A stretch of DNA of 33,002 bases from an uncultured Clostridia bacterium (lineage in GTDB: Bacteria > Bacillota > Clostridia > Oscillospirales > CAG-272), in contig CANQMS010000003.1 of NCBI GenBank assembly GCA_947624995.1, positions 74,062-107,063 of the forward strand, in the 5' to 3' direction. How positions within the stretch are numbered: the stretch's first letter is position 1; every line of letters starts with the position of its first letter. The position numbers and the translations under genes were made by a program. The notes under the pieces were generated by a model. That model saw only the letters and a program-made list of their open reading frames with translations, was not told the DNA's origin and did no database searches. Positions 16,293 to 24,684 of this stretch are shown piece by piece.

Positions 16293-17084
16293 ATGATCGG
16301 AGTTTTTGACAGCGGTCTCGGCGGGCTGACCGCGCTCTGCGAGCTCGTAAAGCTCTTGCCGGGCGAAGACTTTGTATATTTCGGAGACACCGGAAGGGTG
16401 CCGTACGGCTCCAAATCCGCCGACACCGTTATAAGATACTCAACCGAAATAATGCGATTTCTCTCGGGCTTCGGCATAGACGCCGCGCTCGTCGCCTGCG
16501 GCACCGCCTCCTCGGCGGCGCTGCCGACGCTGCGGCGCGAATTCCCGATCCCCGTTTTCGGCGTCATAGACGCAGCTGCTGCTGCCGCGGCGGCGGCGAC
16601 GGTCACGCGCCGCGTCGGCGTCATAGGCACGGCGACAACGGTGCGGCTCGGGGCATTCGAGCGCGGGATAAAGTCGCTCGACCCGGGCATATCCGTCACC
16701 TCCGTTGCCTGTCCGCTCTTCGTCCACCTCGTTGAGGACGGATTCACGGACCCCGACGACCCCGTGACGCTCGCGGCGGCGGAGCGATATCTCTCCCCGC
16801 TGCGCGGCACCGGCATCGACACGCTCATCCTCGGCTGCACGCACTATCCCATAATAAGCTCGGCGATAGCAAAAACGCTGCCCGGCGTCCGCCTCATCAG
16901 CAGCAGCAAGGCGGCTGCCGAAAAGCTCGCCGAGTCCTACGGCACGGGAACTGCCCACGGCGCCCGCGGCACGATACGCTGCTTCGTCAGCGATACGCCG
17001 GAGGGTTTCGAGTCGGCGGGGCAGATATTCATGGGGGATATCCCGCTCGGGCATGCCGAGTTTGTGGATATAAGCAAATACTGA
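16293..17084 (+). CDS. murI: Glutamate racemase
   Basis: Converts L-glutamate to D-glutamate for peptidoglycan. 263 residues: DSGLGGLT (6-13), FGDTGRVPYG (30-39), the first catalytic cysteine C69 in VACGTASS, and the second C182 in LGCTHYP. The residue after C69 is Gly where many racemases have Asn (CNTAS), a mild variation that does not remove the catalytic pair. An alanine run (about 94-102) occupies a helix in the middle. GGTGGGTG lies before the ATG. It is the first gene of a plus-strand group that continues to 20053. Confidence 0.95.
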   Translation: MIGVFDSGLGGLTALCELVKLLPGEDFVYFGDTGRVPYGSKSADTVIRYSTEIMRFLSGFGIDAALVACGTASSAALPTLRREFPIPVFGVIDAAAAAAAAATVTRRVGVIGTATTVRLGAFERGIKSLDPGISVTSVACPLFVHLVEDGFTDPDDPVTLAAAERYLSPLRGTGIDTLILGCTHYPIISSAIAKTLPGVRLISSSKAAAEKLAESYGTGTAHGARGTIRCFVSDTPEGFESAGQIFMGDIPLGHAEFVDISKY

Positions 17085-17103
17085 AAAAAGGACAACGAAA
17101 GTC

Positions 17104-17175
17104 ATGAACAAAAAGATCGCCTCCAGCGCCGCGCTGCCTTATACGCGGGCGGGAGCGGGGAGGCTCCGAATATGA
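17104..17175 (+). CDS. Possible 23-codon leader ORF coupled to the next gene
   Basis: ATG at 17104 has AAGGAC eight bases upstream and encodes 23 residues starting MNKKIASSAALPYTRAG. Its TGA overlaps the ATG of the next gene in ATGA (17172-17175). It may exist only to couple translation, or be chance. There is no similarity that I recognise. Confidence 0.3.
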   Translation: MNKKIASSAALPYTRAGAGRLRI

Positions 17176-17915
17176 CCGCAAGGGGACTTGTTTCCGTCAC
17201 GTTCCGCTCCATGAGCCGCGAGGGCGTCGTCGCCGCCGCGAAAAAAGCATCGCTTTCCGAGATCGAGTGGGGCGGGGACATACACGTGCCGCTCGGCGAT
17301 CTCACCGCCGCCGCGGACGCGCGCGAGCTCTGCCGAAGGCACATCATTGATGTGCGCTCATACGGCTCGTATTACAGATTCGATTCGGATTTTTCTCCCG
17401 TCGCCGACACCGCGCTCGCGCTCGGCGCCGACTCGGTACGCGTCTGGGCGGGATCGAGCGGCTCCTGCGACACGGACGTAATGACGTATTCGGCGCTCGT
17501 CGCGCGCCTCTGCGGGGACGCGGAGGACGCCGCCGGGCGCGGGCTGTCGCTCTCGTTCGAGTACCACCCCGGCACGCTGACGGACTGCTCCGCGAGCGCC
17601 ATCCGGCTCGTGCGCGACGCCGCGCACGACAATGTCCGCCTGCACTGGCAGCCGAACCAGTACAGGGACGCAAAATACAATTCCTCGGAGCTGCGCCGCG
17701 TCGCGCCGTATGTCGACACGGTCCACGTCTTCGCGTGGGAGGGGGAGCGGCGGCTGCCGCTCTCGGCGCACGCCGACGCGTGGCGTGAATATTTTGATAT
17801 ACTCGGCTCGTTCGGCGCACCGCGCACGGCGCTGCTCGAATTTTTGCCCTCCGGTACGGAGGACGAGCTGCTCCGCGACGCGGAGGTGCTCGCGCGCCTG
17901 ACAGAGAACTTATAA
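17172..17915 (+). CDS. Sugar phosphate isomerase/epimerase-like TIM-barrel protein
   Basis: 247-residue protein of the xylose-isomerase-like/AP endonuclease 2 TIM-barrel superfamily. Likely metal-binding or catalytic residues are E32 (SEIEWGGDIH), E130 (LSFEYHPG), H158 (RLHWQPNQ), H185 (TVHVFAW) and E223 (LLEFLPSG), at the barrel strand ends expected for this fold. It probably isomerises, epimerises or dehydrates a sugar or inositol derivative, but the substrate is not evident. GGGAGG lies upstream of the ATG. The next gene starts 39 bases on; with an oxidoreductase and a dehydrogenase following, a small carbohydrate- or polyol-processing pathway is plausible. Confidence 0.86.
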   Translation: MTARGLVSVTFRSMSREGVVAAAKKASLSEIEWGGDIHVPLGDLTAAADARELCRRHIIDVRSYGSYYRFDSDFSPVADTALALGADSVRVWAGSSGSCDTDVMTYSALVARLCGDAEDAAGRGLSLSFEYHPGTLTDCSASAIRLVRDAAHDNVRLHWQPNQYRDAKYNSSELRRVAPYVDTVHVFAWEGERRLPLSAHADAWREYFDILGSFGAPRTALLEFLPSGTEDELLRDAEVLARLTENL

Positions 17916-17953
17916 AAAGGGGGACCGGGGAGCATTTTCACCCGTGATGAGCC

Positions 17954-19273
17954 ATGTCCGAAAAGTACAGATTCACTTGCGGCACACCGGAAGAGCTGTC
18001 GGCAACGGCGGGAACGGTCGGCGCCCGCATTCCCGTGTCCGCCGACACAAAAATTCTCGCCCGCCCCGCCACGCTCGGCGGCGTCACGGCGAAAAACAGC
18101 CTCGCCGTCCACCCGATGGAGGGTTTTGACGGCACGCCGGACGGCGCGCCCGACGAGCTGACACGCCGTCGCTATGAGCGGTTCGCGTCCGGCGGCGCGG
18201 GGCTTTTCTGGTTCGAGGCGACAGCAGTCTGCCCCGAGGGGCGCTCGTCGCGGCGGCAGCTGTACATAAACGACGGCAACCTTGACGTTTACAGCCGCCT
18301 CGTCGAGCGGATGCACGAGCTTTCGGGCGGCGCGCCCGTCATCTGCCAGCTCACGCACTCCGGCAGATTTTCAAAGCCCGACAACACGCCCGCCCCGATG
18401 ATCGCGTACCACAACCCGTATCTGAACGAAAAAATGGACATCCCCGCCGACTATCCCACAGTCTCCGACGAATACCTTGACGCGCTGCCGGACAAATATC
18501 TTCACGCCGTATCGCTCGCGAAAAAGGCGGGATTTGACGGCGTCGACATAAAATCGTGCCACCGGTACCTCATGTCCGAGCTTCTGTCCGCGTACACGCG
18601 CCCCGGAAAATACGGCGGCTCATACGAGAACAGAACGCGCCTCCTGCGCGATACCGTCGGCGCCGCCGCCTCCGTTTACGGCGCGCCGGACTTTCTCATC
18701 TGCACGCGGATGAGCGTTTCGGACTGCATACCCTACCCCTACGGCTTCTGCACGCGCGAGGACGGCTCCGTCGACCTCGCCGAGGCGATCCGGCTGCTCA
18801 CCGAGCTTCACGGCGCGGGGCTTTCGCTCCTGAATCTTTCGATGGGGACCCCATATTATAATCCGCACGTCAACCGTCCATACGACAGCGGCGGGTATGA
18901 GCCGCCCGAACACCCGCTTTTCGGAGTTGAACGCATGATAAACGCGGCGGCGGAGATAAAGTCCGCTATTCCCCCGCTCAAGGTGATCGGCACCGGGTAC
19001 TCGTATCTGCGTGCGTCCTCGCCGTTCGCGGCAGCGGGCGTGCTCTCGTCCGGGATGGCGGACATGGTCGGCTTCGGCAGAATGGCGTTTGCATACCCGG
19101 ATTTTGCGCGCGACATGATAAACGGGCAGTTTGACAGCAAAAAAACGTGCATCGGCTGCGGCAAATGCGTCCAGCTCATGCGGCGCTGCGCGACGGCGGG
19201 CTGTCCCGTCCGCGACAGGCTCTATACCCCGATATACATTGAAAACTGCGGCGGCAAGCCCGCAATGTTTTAA
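17954..19273 (+). CDS. Old-yellow-enzyme-family NADH:flavin oxidoreductase
   Basis: 439-residue FMN TIM-barrel protein. Recognisable parts are HPMEGFDG (53-60), QLTHSGRFS, FDGVDIKSCHRYLMSELLS (active-site region, where the usual first His is Lys) and YGGSYENR. Four cysteines near the end, C399, C402, C405 and C417, fit the 4Fe-4S motif of the 2,4-dienoyl-CoA reductase subfamily. The C-terminal FAD/NAD(P) domain of that subfamily is absent, so an external electron donor is expected. The substrate is unknown. The ribosome binding site is weak (GATGAG). It lies in a tight cluster with the TIM-barrel gene and the dehydrogenase 12 bases downstream. Confidence 0.88.
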   Translation: MSEKYRFTCGTPEELSATAGTVGARIPVSADTKILARPATLGGVTAKNSLAVHPMEGFDGTPDGAPDELTRRRYERFASGGAGLFWFEATAVCPEGRSSRRQLYINDGNLDVYSRLVERMHELSGGAPVICQLTHSGRFSKPDNTPAPMIAYHNPYLNEKMDIPADYPTVSDEYLDALPDKYLHAVSLAKKAGFDGVDIKSCHRYLMSELLSAYTRPGKYGGSYENRTRLLRDTVGAAASVYGAPDFLICTRMSVSDCIPYPYGFCTREDGSVDLAEAIRLLTELHGAGLSLLNLSMGTPYYNPHVNRPYDSGGYEPPEHPLFGVERMINAAAEIKSAIPPLKVIGTGYSYLRASSPFAAAGVLSSGMADMVGFGRMAFAYPDFARDMINGQFDSKKTCIGCGKCVQLMRRCATAGCPVRDRLYTPIYIENCGGKPAMF

Positions 19274-19285
19274 AGGCAGGATATT

Positions 19286-20053
19286 ATGGAAAACGGATAC
19301 GTTCTTGTGACGGGCGGCGCGCGCGGCATCGGGCGCGCGATATCGCTGCTGCTCGCCGAAAAGGGCTTCACGGTCGCCGCTGTCGGAACACGACCGGAGG
19401 ATGCGGTCGGTGATTTTCTCCCGGAGCTCCGCGCACTCGGGGACAGAAACATCTATATCCGCGGGGACATCTCCTCGCACGAGGACAGGCTCCGGATAAT
19501 AGACACGTTTTACGATCGGTTCGGCAGGCTCGACATCCTCGTCAACAACGCCGGGGTCGCGCCCGCCGTGCGCGCAGACCTGCTCGAGATGACGGAGGAG
19601 AGCTTTGACCGCGTGCTCGGCGTCAACCTGCGCGGCGCGTTCTTTCTTACGCAGTATGCCGCGAGCCGCATGGTCGCGGACGAGCCCGGGACTGCCGCCC
19701 GCATGATAATCACGACGACGAGCATCTCCGCCGAGACGTCGAGCACGAACCGCGGCGAATACTGCATCTCAAAGGCGGGGCTTTCGATGGCGGTAAAGCT
19801 CTTTGCCGACCGCCTCGCCCCCTACGGCATAAACTCATACGAGATCAGGCCCGGCATAATCGAAACGGACATGACCGCCGGCGTACGTGACAAATACGAG
19901 GCAAAGATCGCCTCGGGCCTATTGCCGATAGCGAGAATGGGAAAGCCCGAGGACGTTGCAAAGACCGTTTACGCCCTCGCGCGCGGCGACCTTGCCTACA
20001 CGACCGGCGCCGTCATCAACGTAGACGGCGGTTTCACGCTCAGCAGACTGTAA
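19286..20053 (+). CDS. Short-chain dehydrogenase/reductase (FabG-like)
   Basis: 255-residue NAD(P)-dependent oxidoreductase with the classical SDR elements: TGGARGIG (9-16), NNAG (87-90), N114, S146 and Y159-x3-K163 (YCISK), and INVDGGF at the end. Related to 3-ketoacyl-ACP reductase and many sugar dehydrogenases. It starts 12 bases after the oxidoreductase gene, so the TIM-barrel protein, flavoprotein and SDR are probably cotranscribed and act on one compound. A FabG role in fatty acid synthesis is less likely, since no other fatty acid genes are present. Confidence 0.92.
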   Translation: MENGYVLVTGGARGIGRAISLLLAEKGFTVAAVGTRPEDAVGDFLPELRALGDRNIYIRGDISSHEDRLRIIDTFYDRFGRLDILVNNAGVAPAVRADLLEMTEESFDRVLGVNLRGAFFLTQYAASRMVADEPGTAARMIITTTSISAETSSTNRGEYCISKAGLSMAVKLFADRLAPYGINSYEIRPGIIETDMTAGVRDKYEAKIASGLLPIARMGKPEDVAKTVYALARGDLAYTTGAVINVDGGFTLSRL

Positions 20054-20078
20054 ATTCAAGCACGGGGAAGCCCTGTAC

Positions 20079-20137
20079 AAAAGCTTTTGGAAAAGGGGTC
20101 CGGGGGAGGACCTTTTCCCGAAAAGGTCCTCCCCCGG
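20079..20137 (+). repeat. Palindromic intergenic element, copy 5
   Basis: Leader AAAAGCTTTTGGAAAAG then the hairpin 20100-20137 (CCGGGGGAGGACCTTTT and complement around CCCG). It lies 14 bases upstream of hisS. Confidence 0.8.
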
Positions 20138-20151
20138 AAAGGACGTCACAC

Positions 20152-21372
20152 ATGAAAACGACACCGGTCAAGGGAACGAACGATTATCTCCCCGCCGAGG
20201 CGGCGCTGCGCGACAAGCTGCAGTCCACGATCCTCGACGTATACAAAAAGCACGGCTTTGAGCACATAATCACGCCCGCGCTCGAGGACGCCGAAAACCT
20301 CGACAAGAGCGACGGCGGCGACAACCTCAACCTCATTTTCAAAATACTGAAGCGCGGCGAAAAGCTCGAGCGCGCGCTCGCGGAGGGCGGCGAACTCTCC
20401 GACATGGGGCTGCGCTATGACCTTACGCTCCCGCTCTGCCGCTACTATGCCGCGAACCAGTCGCGGCTGCCGACCCCGGCAAAGCTGATCCAGTGCGACC
20501 GCGTCTACCGCGCCGAGCGCCCGCAGAAGGGGCGGCTGCGCGAATTTATCCAGTGCGACATCGACATCATCGGCTCGACCTCGCCGGACTGCGAGGTCGA
20601 GCTCATCACGACAACGGCGAAGGCGCTCACCGCCATCGGCATCGGCGGCTTCCGCGTCAAGGTCAATGACCGCGCTCTTCTGCGCGGCGTGCTCGTCAAG
20701 ACCGGCTTCCCGGCGGATATGCTCGACACCGTCTCCGTCAGCTTCGACAAGCTCGACAAGATCGGCGCCGACGGCGTCCTCTCCGAGCTCGCAGAAAAGG
20801 GATTTGACCCCGGCGTGATCGAGAATTTCCGCTCGTTCCTCGCCGCTTGCCCCGTCGATATCGACAGCGTCTCCGCCTATACGGACTACACAGAGGCGGT
20901 CGGCAGGCTCAAATACATCATCGGCTCCGCCCGCGAGCTTTCGGGCGGCGGCTACGACGTCGACTTCGACATTTCGCTCGTGCGCGGGCAGGGCTATTAT
21001 ACCGGAACCGTGTTCGAGGTCGAGAGCGTCGACTTCAAGGGCGCGATCTGCGGCGGCGGAAGGTACGACAACCTGATAGGCAAATTCACCGGCACACCGA
21101 CGCCCGCCGTCGGCTTTTCGATCGGATTTGAGCGCATTTTCGGCATCCTTGCGGACGCGGCACCCGAAAAAACGTCTCCGCGCGTCGCCGTTCTCTACGA
21201 CGACGGCGACTTTATCCGCGCCTCCCGCCGCGCCGACGAGCTCCGCGCCGAATACGACGTCGCGGTCTATGAGCGCGCAAAAAAAACGGGCAAGCAGCTT
21301 GCCCGCCTCGAAGAGCGCGGCTTTTCCGGCTACTCCCTGCCGGACGGCGAGCTCTGCCTCTTCGACAAATAA
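20152..21372 (+). CDS. hisS: Histidyl-tRNA synthetase, short anticodon domain
   Basis: 406-residue class II synthetase that charges tRNA-His. Motifs: RYDLTLPLCRY (88-98), motif 2 with R120 and E122 (VYRAERPQKGRLREF), the histidine-binding LVRGQGYYTGTVFE (277-289; R278) and GGGRYDNLIG (301-310). The anticodon-binding region after 343 is only about 63 residues, shorter than the usual 95 or so, ending in ELCLFDK; the first part of this domain is present. The HisZ (ATP phosphoribosyltransferase regulatory) alternative is less likely because the histidine-binding and motif 2 residues are intact and no his biosynthesis genes are near. AAAGGACG precedes the ATG. Confidence 0.85.
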   Translation: MKTTPVKGTNDYLPAEAALRDKLQSTILDVYKKHGFEHIITPALEDAENLDKSDGGDNLNLIFKILKRGEKLERALAEGGELSDMGLRYDLTLPLCRYYAANQSRLPTPAKLIQCDRVYRAERPQKGRLREFIQCDIDIIGSTSPDCEVELITTTAKALTAIGIGGFRVKVNDRALLRGVLVKTGFPADMLDTVSVSFDKLDKIGADGVLSELAEKGFDPGVIENFRSFLAACPVDIDSVSAYTDYTEAVGRLKYIIGSARELSGGGYDVDFDISLVRGQGYYTGTVFEVESVDFKGAICGGGRYDNLIGKFTGTPTPAVGFSIGFERIFGILADAAPEKTSPRVAVLYDDGDFIRASRRADELRAEYDVAVYERAKKTGKQLARLEERGFSGYSLPDGELCLFDK

Positions 21373-21390
21373 TGCGTCTTTGCCTGTAAT

Positions 21391-21450
21391 AAAAAGCTTT
21401 GAAGACAGGGGTTCGGGGGAAGTGCCTTTCGGGAAAGGCACTTCCCCCGA
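21391..21450 (+). repeat. Palindromic intergenic element, copy 6
   Basis: Leader AAAAAGCTTTGAAGACAG then the hairpin 21413-21450 (TCGGGGGAAGTGCCTTTC and complement). It lies between the convergent hisS and degV genes and may end both transcripts. Confidence 0.75.
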
Positions 21451-21457
21451 ATTATTT

Positions 21458-22303
21458 TTATTTTCCCGCTATGAACAGCACGCCGAGCGTGTTCGGACCG
21501 CAATGGCTCGATATGACGCCGCCCGCGCGCGTCTCGAGGACCTCCTCGAAGATGCCGAGCTCTTCGAGCTTTTTCTTCGTCTCCTCGACTATGGACTGCG
21601 CCTCGCCCTGCATCGTATGCGTCACGAACACGCGGCGGCGCTCCGCATCCTTGAGCGCGGGCATAAGATCTTCGACGTAGCTGCCGACGACGCGACCGAT
21701 CTTCCCGCGGTACTTCCGGCTGACGTCCATCTTCCCGCCCTCGACGACTATCATCGGCTTGAGCGAGAGCAGATTCGCCGCGAGCGCCGTCAGCGGCGAG
21801 CAGCGCCCACCGCGCTGAAGGTATGTAAGCGTATCTATGACGAAGCTCGCGCGGACGCGCGGGGACACCTCGTCGAGCGCCGCGCATATCGCGTCAAACG
21901 GCTCACCCGCCGCAGCCATATCGGCGGCGTACAGGATCTGGAGCCCGATCCCGGTCGAAAGATTGCGCGAGTCGACGATCTTTACGCGCTCGCAGCCCGC
22001 CTCCTTCGCCGCGAGGCGCATCACGTTGTTCGACGTGCTCATCTCGGACGAAATGCTGAACGCGATCACCTCGCGGTCGCGATACCTGCAAAACAGCTCC
22101 GTCGCCTCCTCGAGAGACGGCGCCGCCGTCTTCGGCGTCTTCCCGGCGCTGTCCGCCCATGAAAACAGCTCCTCCTGCGTCAGCTCCCCGTCGCGGACGC
22201 TTTTGTCGTCCATCAGTATCCCGAGCGGGAGTATGTCTATATCGTACCTCTCTTTCAGCTCCGGCGAAAGATCGCACGTGCTGTCGGCTATGATCTTTAC
22301 CAT
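21458..22303 (-). CDS. DegV-family fatty-acid-binding protein
   Basis: 281-residue cytoplasmic protein of the DegV/FakB family, which binds a fatty acid and presents it to a kinase. Landmarks: IADSTCDLS (5-13), TAAPS (usually TSQPS), SISSEMSTSNN (usual SSGLSGT) and TLTYLQRGGRCS. Several family positions vary, so it may prefer a different acyl chain. The start at 22303 has GAGGG six bases upstream; longer in-frame starts lie upstream of the promoter. The gene is separate from any fatty acid kinase gene in the window. Confidence 0.93.
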   Translation of the reverse strand: MVKIIADSTCDLSPELKERYDIDILPLGILMDDKSVRDGELTQEELFSWADSAGKTPKTAAPSLEEATELFCRYRDREVIAFSISSEMSTSNNVMRLAAKEAGCERVKIVDSRNLSTGIGLQILYAADMAAAGEPFDAICAALDEVSPRVRASFVIDTLTYLQRGGRCSPLTALAANLLSLKPMIVVEGGKMDVSRKYRGKIGRVVGSYVEDLMPALKDAERRRVFVTHTMQGEAQSIVEETKKKLEELGIFEEVLETRAGGVISSHCGPNTLGVLFIAGK

Positions 22304-22358
22304 TTTATCCCTCTTTTTGCAGCGACGCGTATGCGTCGATCCGATCCCGATTTTAATA

Positions 22359-22387
22359 ATTGTATCATATTTTTTCCCGTTTGTCAT
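22359..22387 (-). promoter_or_regulatory. Promoter of the degV gene
   Basis: Minus-strand ATGACA (22387-22382), 17-base spacer, TACAAT (22364-22359). A GACGC/GCGTC hairpin follows in the leader (22323-22336). Confidence 0.72.
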
Positions 22388-22497
22388 CAACTGACGTTGA
22401 TATTTTCCGATTTTTTCCGTTTTTGTGCCGTCCCGCGCCGCCCCCGCGGCGCGTTTTTTCGCGCGTTTGTTTATTAACGGCTTAATTTTGCTTGCAT

Positions 22498-22526
22498 TTG
22501 ACATGCTTTTGTAGTATTATTGTTAT
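22498..22526 (+). promoter_or_regulatory. Candidate promoter of the GH30-like gene
   Basis: TTGACA (22498-22503), 17-base spacer, TGTTAT (22521-22526), 36 bases before the ATG. Confidence 0.6.
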
Positions 22527-22561
22527 ATAAATACTGTTTTTATTCCGAAAGGCGACAGAAC

Positions 22562-24610
22562 ATGAAGACCGGCAGCGCAAAAAAGATCATCTCGCTCATC
22601 CTGTGTCTCGTTATCGCTTTGTCAATATTGTCAACGGCGGCGTGCTCCCCTGCAGGCGTCGGGAGCGACAGCGGCAGCGGCGGCAGCACGGCATCCGCTC
22701 CCGAGACCGTCGACCCCTCCCTCATCGTAACGCCGGACAGCGTGAAGATCGACACGACCGTGACCGTCTCCCCGCTGAACGCCTCGACAAACAACGGCGG
22801 CATATTCGAAGGCTGGGGCACGAGCCTCTGCTGGTGGGCAAACAGGATCGGCTACTCCGACAAGCTCTCGGAGAGCGCCGCCGAGCTCTTCTACGGCGAG
22901 GACGGTCTGCGCCTCAACATAATGCGCTACAACATCGGCGGCGGCGACGACCCGACGCATCATCACATAACGAGAACGGATTCCGCCGTCCCCGGCTGGC
23001 TCGTCTTCGACAAAGATACGGGCGAGTACGTCTACGACTACGACGCCGACAAGAACCAGTTAAACGTCCTTGAACGCGCCGTCAAGGCGGCGGGGGACGA
23101 CGCGCTCGTCGAGGTCTTCTCCAACTCGCCGCCGTACTTTATGACGAACAGCGGCTGCTCGTCCGGGAACTATGACGCGAACGTGAACAACCTCAAGTCG
23201 GGCTCCTATGAAGAATTCGCCGAATACCTCGCGCACGTCACGGACTACATACAGAACACGCTCGGCATAAAGGTCGCGAGCGTCGCCCCGATGAACGAAC
23301 CGAACACGAACTACTGGCAGGCAAACAGCAACAAGCAGGAGGGCTGTCACTTCGACAAGGGCTCCTCCCAGTCAAAGATAATCACGCTGACCGCCGAGGC
23401 GCTAAGAAGGTACGACCTTGACAACGTCATAATCTCCGCGAGCGACGAAACGAGCACGTGGAAGCAGATCGAGGAATATTACGCCTACTCCGAGGACGCG
23501 AGGTCCGTCATCGGCAGGATAAACACGCATTCCTACGACACGAGCAATATAGCCGAGCTCGGTCAGCTCGCGAAGGACGAGGACTTCGTCCTCTGGATGA
23601 GCGAGGTCGACGGCAGCGGCACCGCCGGTCAGAACGCGGGCGAAATGGGCTCCGCCATCTGGTTCGGCGAGAAGATCATCTCCGACATAAACGGGCTCTC
23701 CCCGTCCGCGTGGATAATGTGGCAGGCGATAGACAATCATATCTCCAAGAACGGCTACAACGGCAACCGCGACTCCGGCATGGTCGACGTGAACGGCGGC
23801 TTCTGGGGTCTCGCCGTCGCCGACCACGACAGGGAAGAGATCATACTCACGCAGAAATATTACGGCATGGGTCAGTTCACGCGCTACATCCGCCCGGGCT
23901 ATACGCTGATCCCCTGCGGGTCGGACACGCTCGCCGCATATGACCGCGAGAGCGGGACGCTCGTCGTCGTCGCCGTCAACCCGGCGGCGGCGCCGAAGAA
24001 CCTCTGCGTCGACCTCTCGCAGTTCGAGAGCATCGGCGACCGCGTCCGCGTCGTCCGCACGAGCGGCGGCTCGAAGGTCGGCGAGCACTGGACGGAGCTC
24101 GAAGACATATACGCATACGACGGGGGCTTCGTCGCAACGCTGCGCGCGAACTCCATCACGACATACATCATGGAGGGCGTGACGATGGGCGAGATGTCGC
24201 TCGAAGCCGTCGACATCCCCGCCTCCGCCGTGACCGGCTCGGCGCCGTGGAACAACGGTGCCGACGTCGCCGCGAAAGCCTTTGACGGCGACTACGGAAC
24301 GTTCTTCGACGGAGTCGAGGGCGGCTGGCTCGAGGCGGACCTCGGAGCGGAGACGGAATTTGACGTCATCGGCTTTGTTCCGCGCTCCGGCTACGAGGAC
24401 AGAATGAGCGGCGGCATCTTCTACGGCTCCGCAGACGGCGAAAACTGGGATGTGCTCTATACAGTCCCCGGCACGCCGGCGGGCGGGATGACATACGCGT
24501 TTATGAAGGACGGCTGCCGGTACCGGTACATACGGTACTCGGGACCCGACGGCTCGCAGAGCTTTCTCTGCAACATCGCCGAGGTGGCGCTTTACAAAAT
24601 CAAGGGCTGA
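22562..24610 (+). CDS. Secreted lipoprotein glycoside hydrolase, GH30-like, with C-terminal CBM32-like domain
   Basis: 682 residues. A signal peptide (KKIISLILCLVIALSIL) ends at a lipobox-like STAAC (C28), so it is probably anchored on the outer face of the membrane, and a Ser/Gly linker follows. Residues 75-540 resemble GH30/clan A endo-glycanases (FEGWGTSLCWWANRIG, RLNIMRYNIGGGDD, FSNSPPYFMT). Proposed acid/base is E246 (MNEPN) and nucleophile E348 (WMSEVDG). A trailing beta domain and an F5/8-type C/CBM32-like module (about 552-682: AAKAFDGDYGTFF, GWLEADLG) follow. It likely degrades beta-1,6-galactan or a related plant polysaccharide; the exact substrate cannot be read. An upstream in-frame ATG at 22520 is rejected since the signal peptide begins at 22562. 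Confidence 0.9.
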   Translation: MKTGSAKKIISLILCLVIALSILSTAACSPAGVGSDSGSGGSTASAPETVDPSLIVTPDSVKIDTTVTVSPLNASTNNGGIFEGWGTSLCWWANRIGYSDKLSESAAELFYGEDGLRLNIMRYNIGGGDDPTHHHITRTDSAVPGWLVFDKDTGEYVYDYDADKNQLNVLERAVKAAGDDALVEVFSNSPPYFMTNSGCSSGNYDANVNNLKSGSYEEFAEYLAHVTDYIQNTLGIKVASVAPMNEPNTNYWQANSNKQEGCHFDKGSSQSKIITLTAEALRRYDLDNVIISASDETSTWKQIEEYYAYSEDARSVIGRINTHSYDTSNIAELGQLAKDEDFVLWMSEVDGSGTAGQNAGEMGSAIWFGEKIISDINGLSPSAWIMWQAIDNHISKNGYNGNRDSGMVDVNGGFWGLAVADHDREEIILTQKYYGMGQFTRYIRPGYTLIPCGSDTLAAYDRESGTLVVVAVNPAAAPKNLCVDLSQFESIGDRVRVVRTSGGSKVGEHWTELEDIYAYDGGFVATLRANSITTYIMEGVTMGEMSLEAVDIPASAVTGSAPWNNGADVAAKAFDGDYGTFFDGVEGGWLEADLGAETEFDVIGFVPRSGYEDRMSGGIFYGSADGENWDVLYTVPGTPAGGMTYAFMKDGCRYRYIRYSGPDGSQSFLCNIAEVALYKIKG

Positions 24611-24684
24611 TGTCTTTGCTGATTTTGAAAGCATTTTTGCTTCACGGCACAACAGATCAAAAATAAGGAAAGCGAAAGCACGGT

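Noticed and set aside
20152-21372. HisZ (ATP phosphoribosyltransferase regulatory subunit) instead of a tRNA synthetase
   Set aside because: Motif 2 and the histidine-binding loop are intact, and no histidine biosynthesis genes are nearby.
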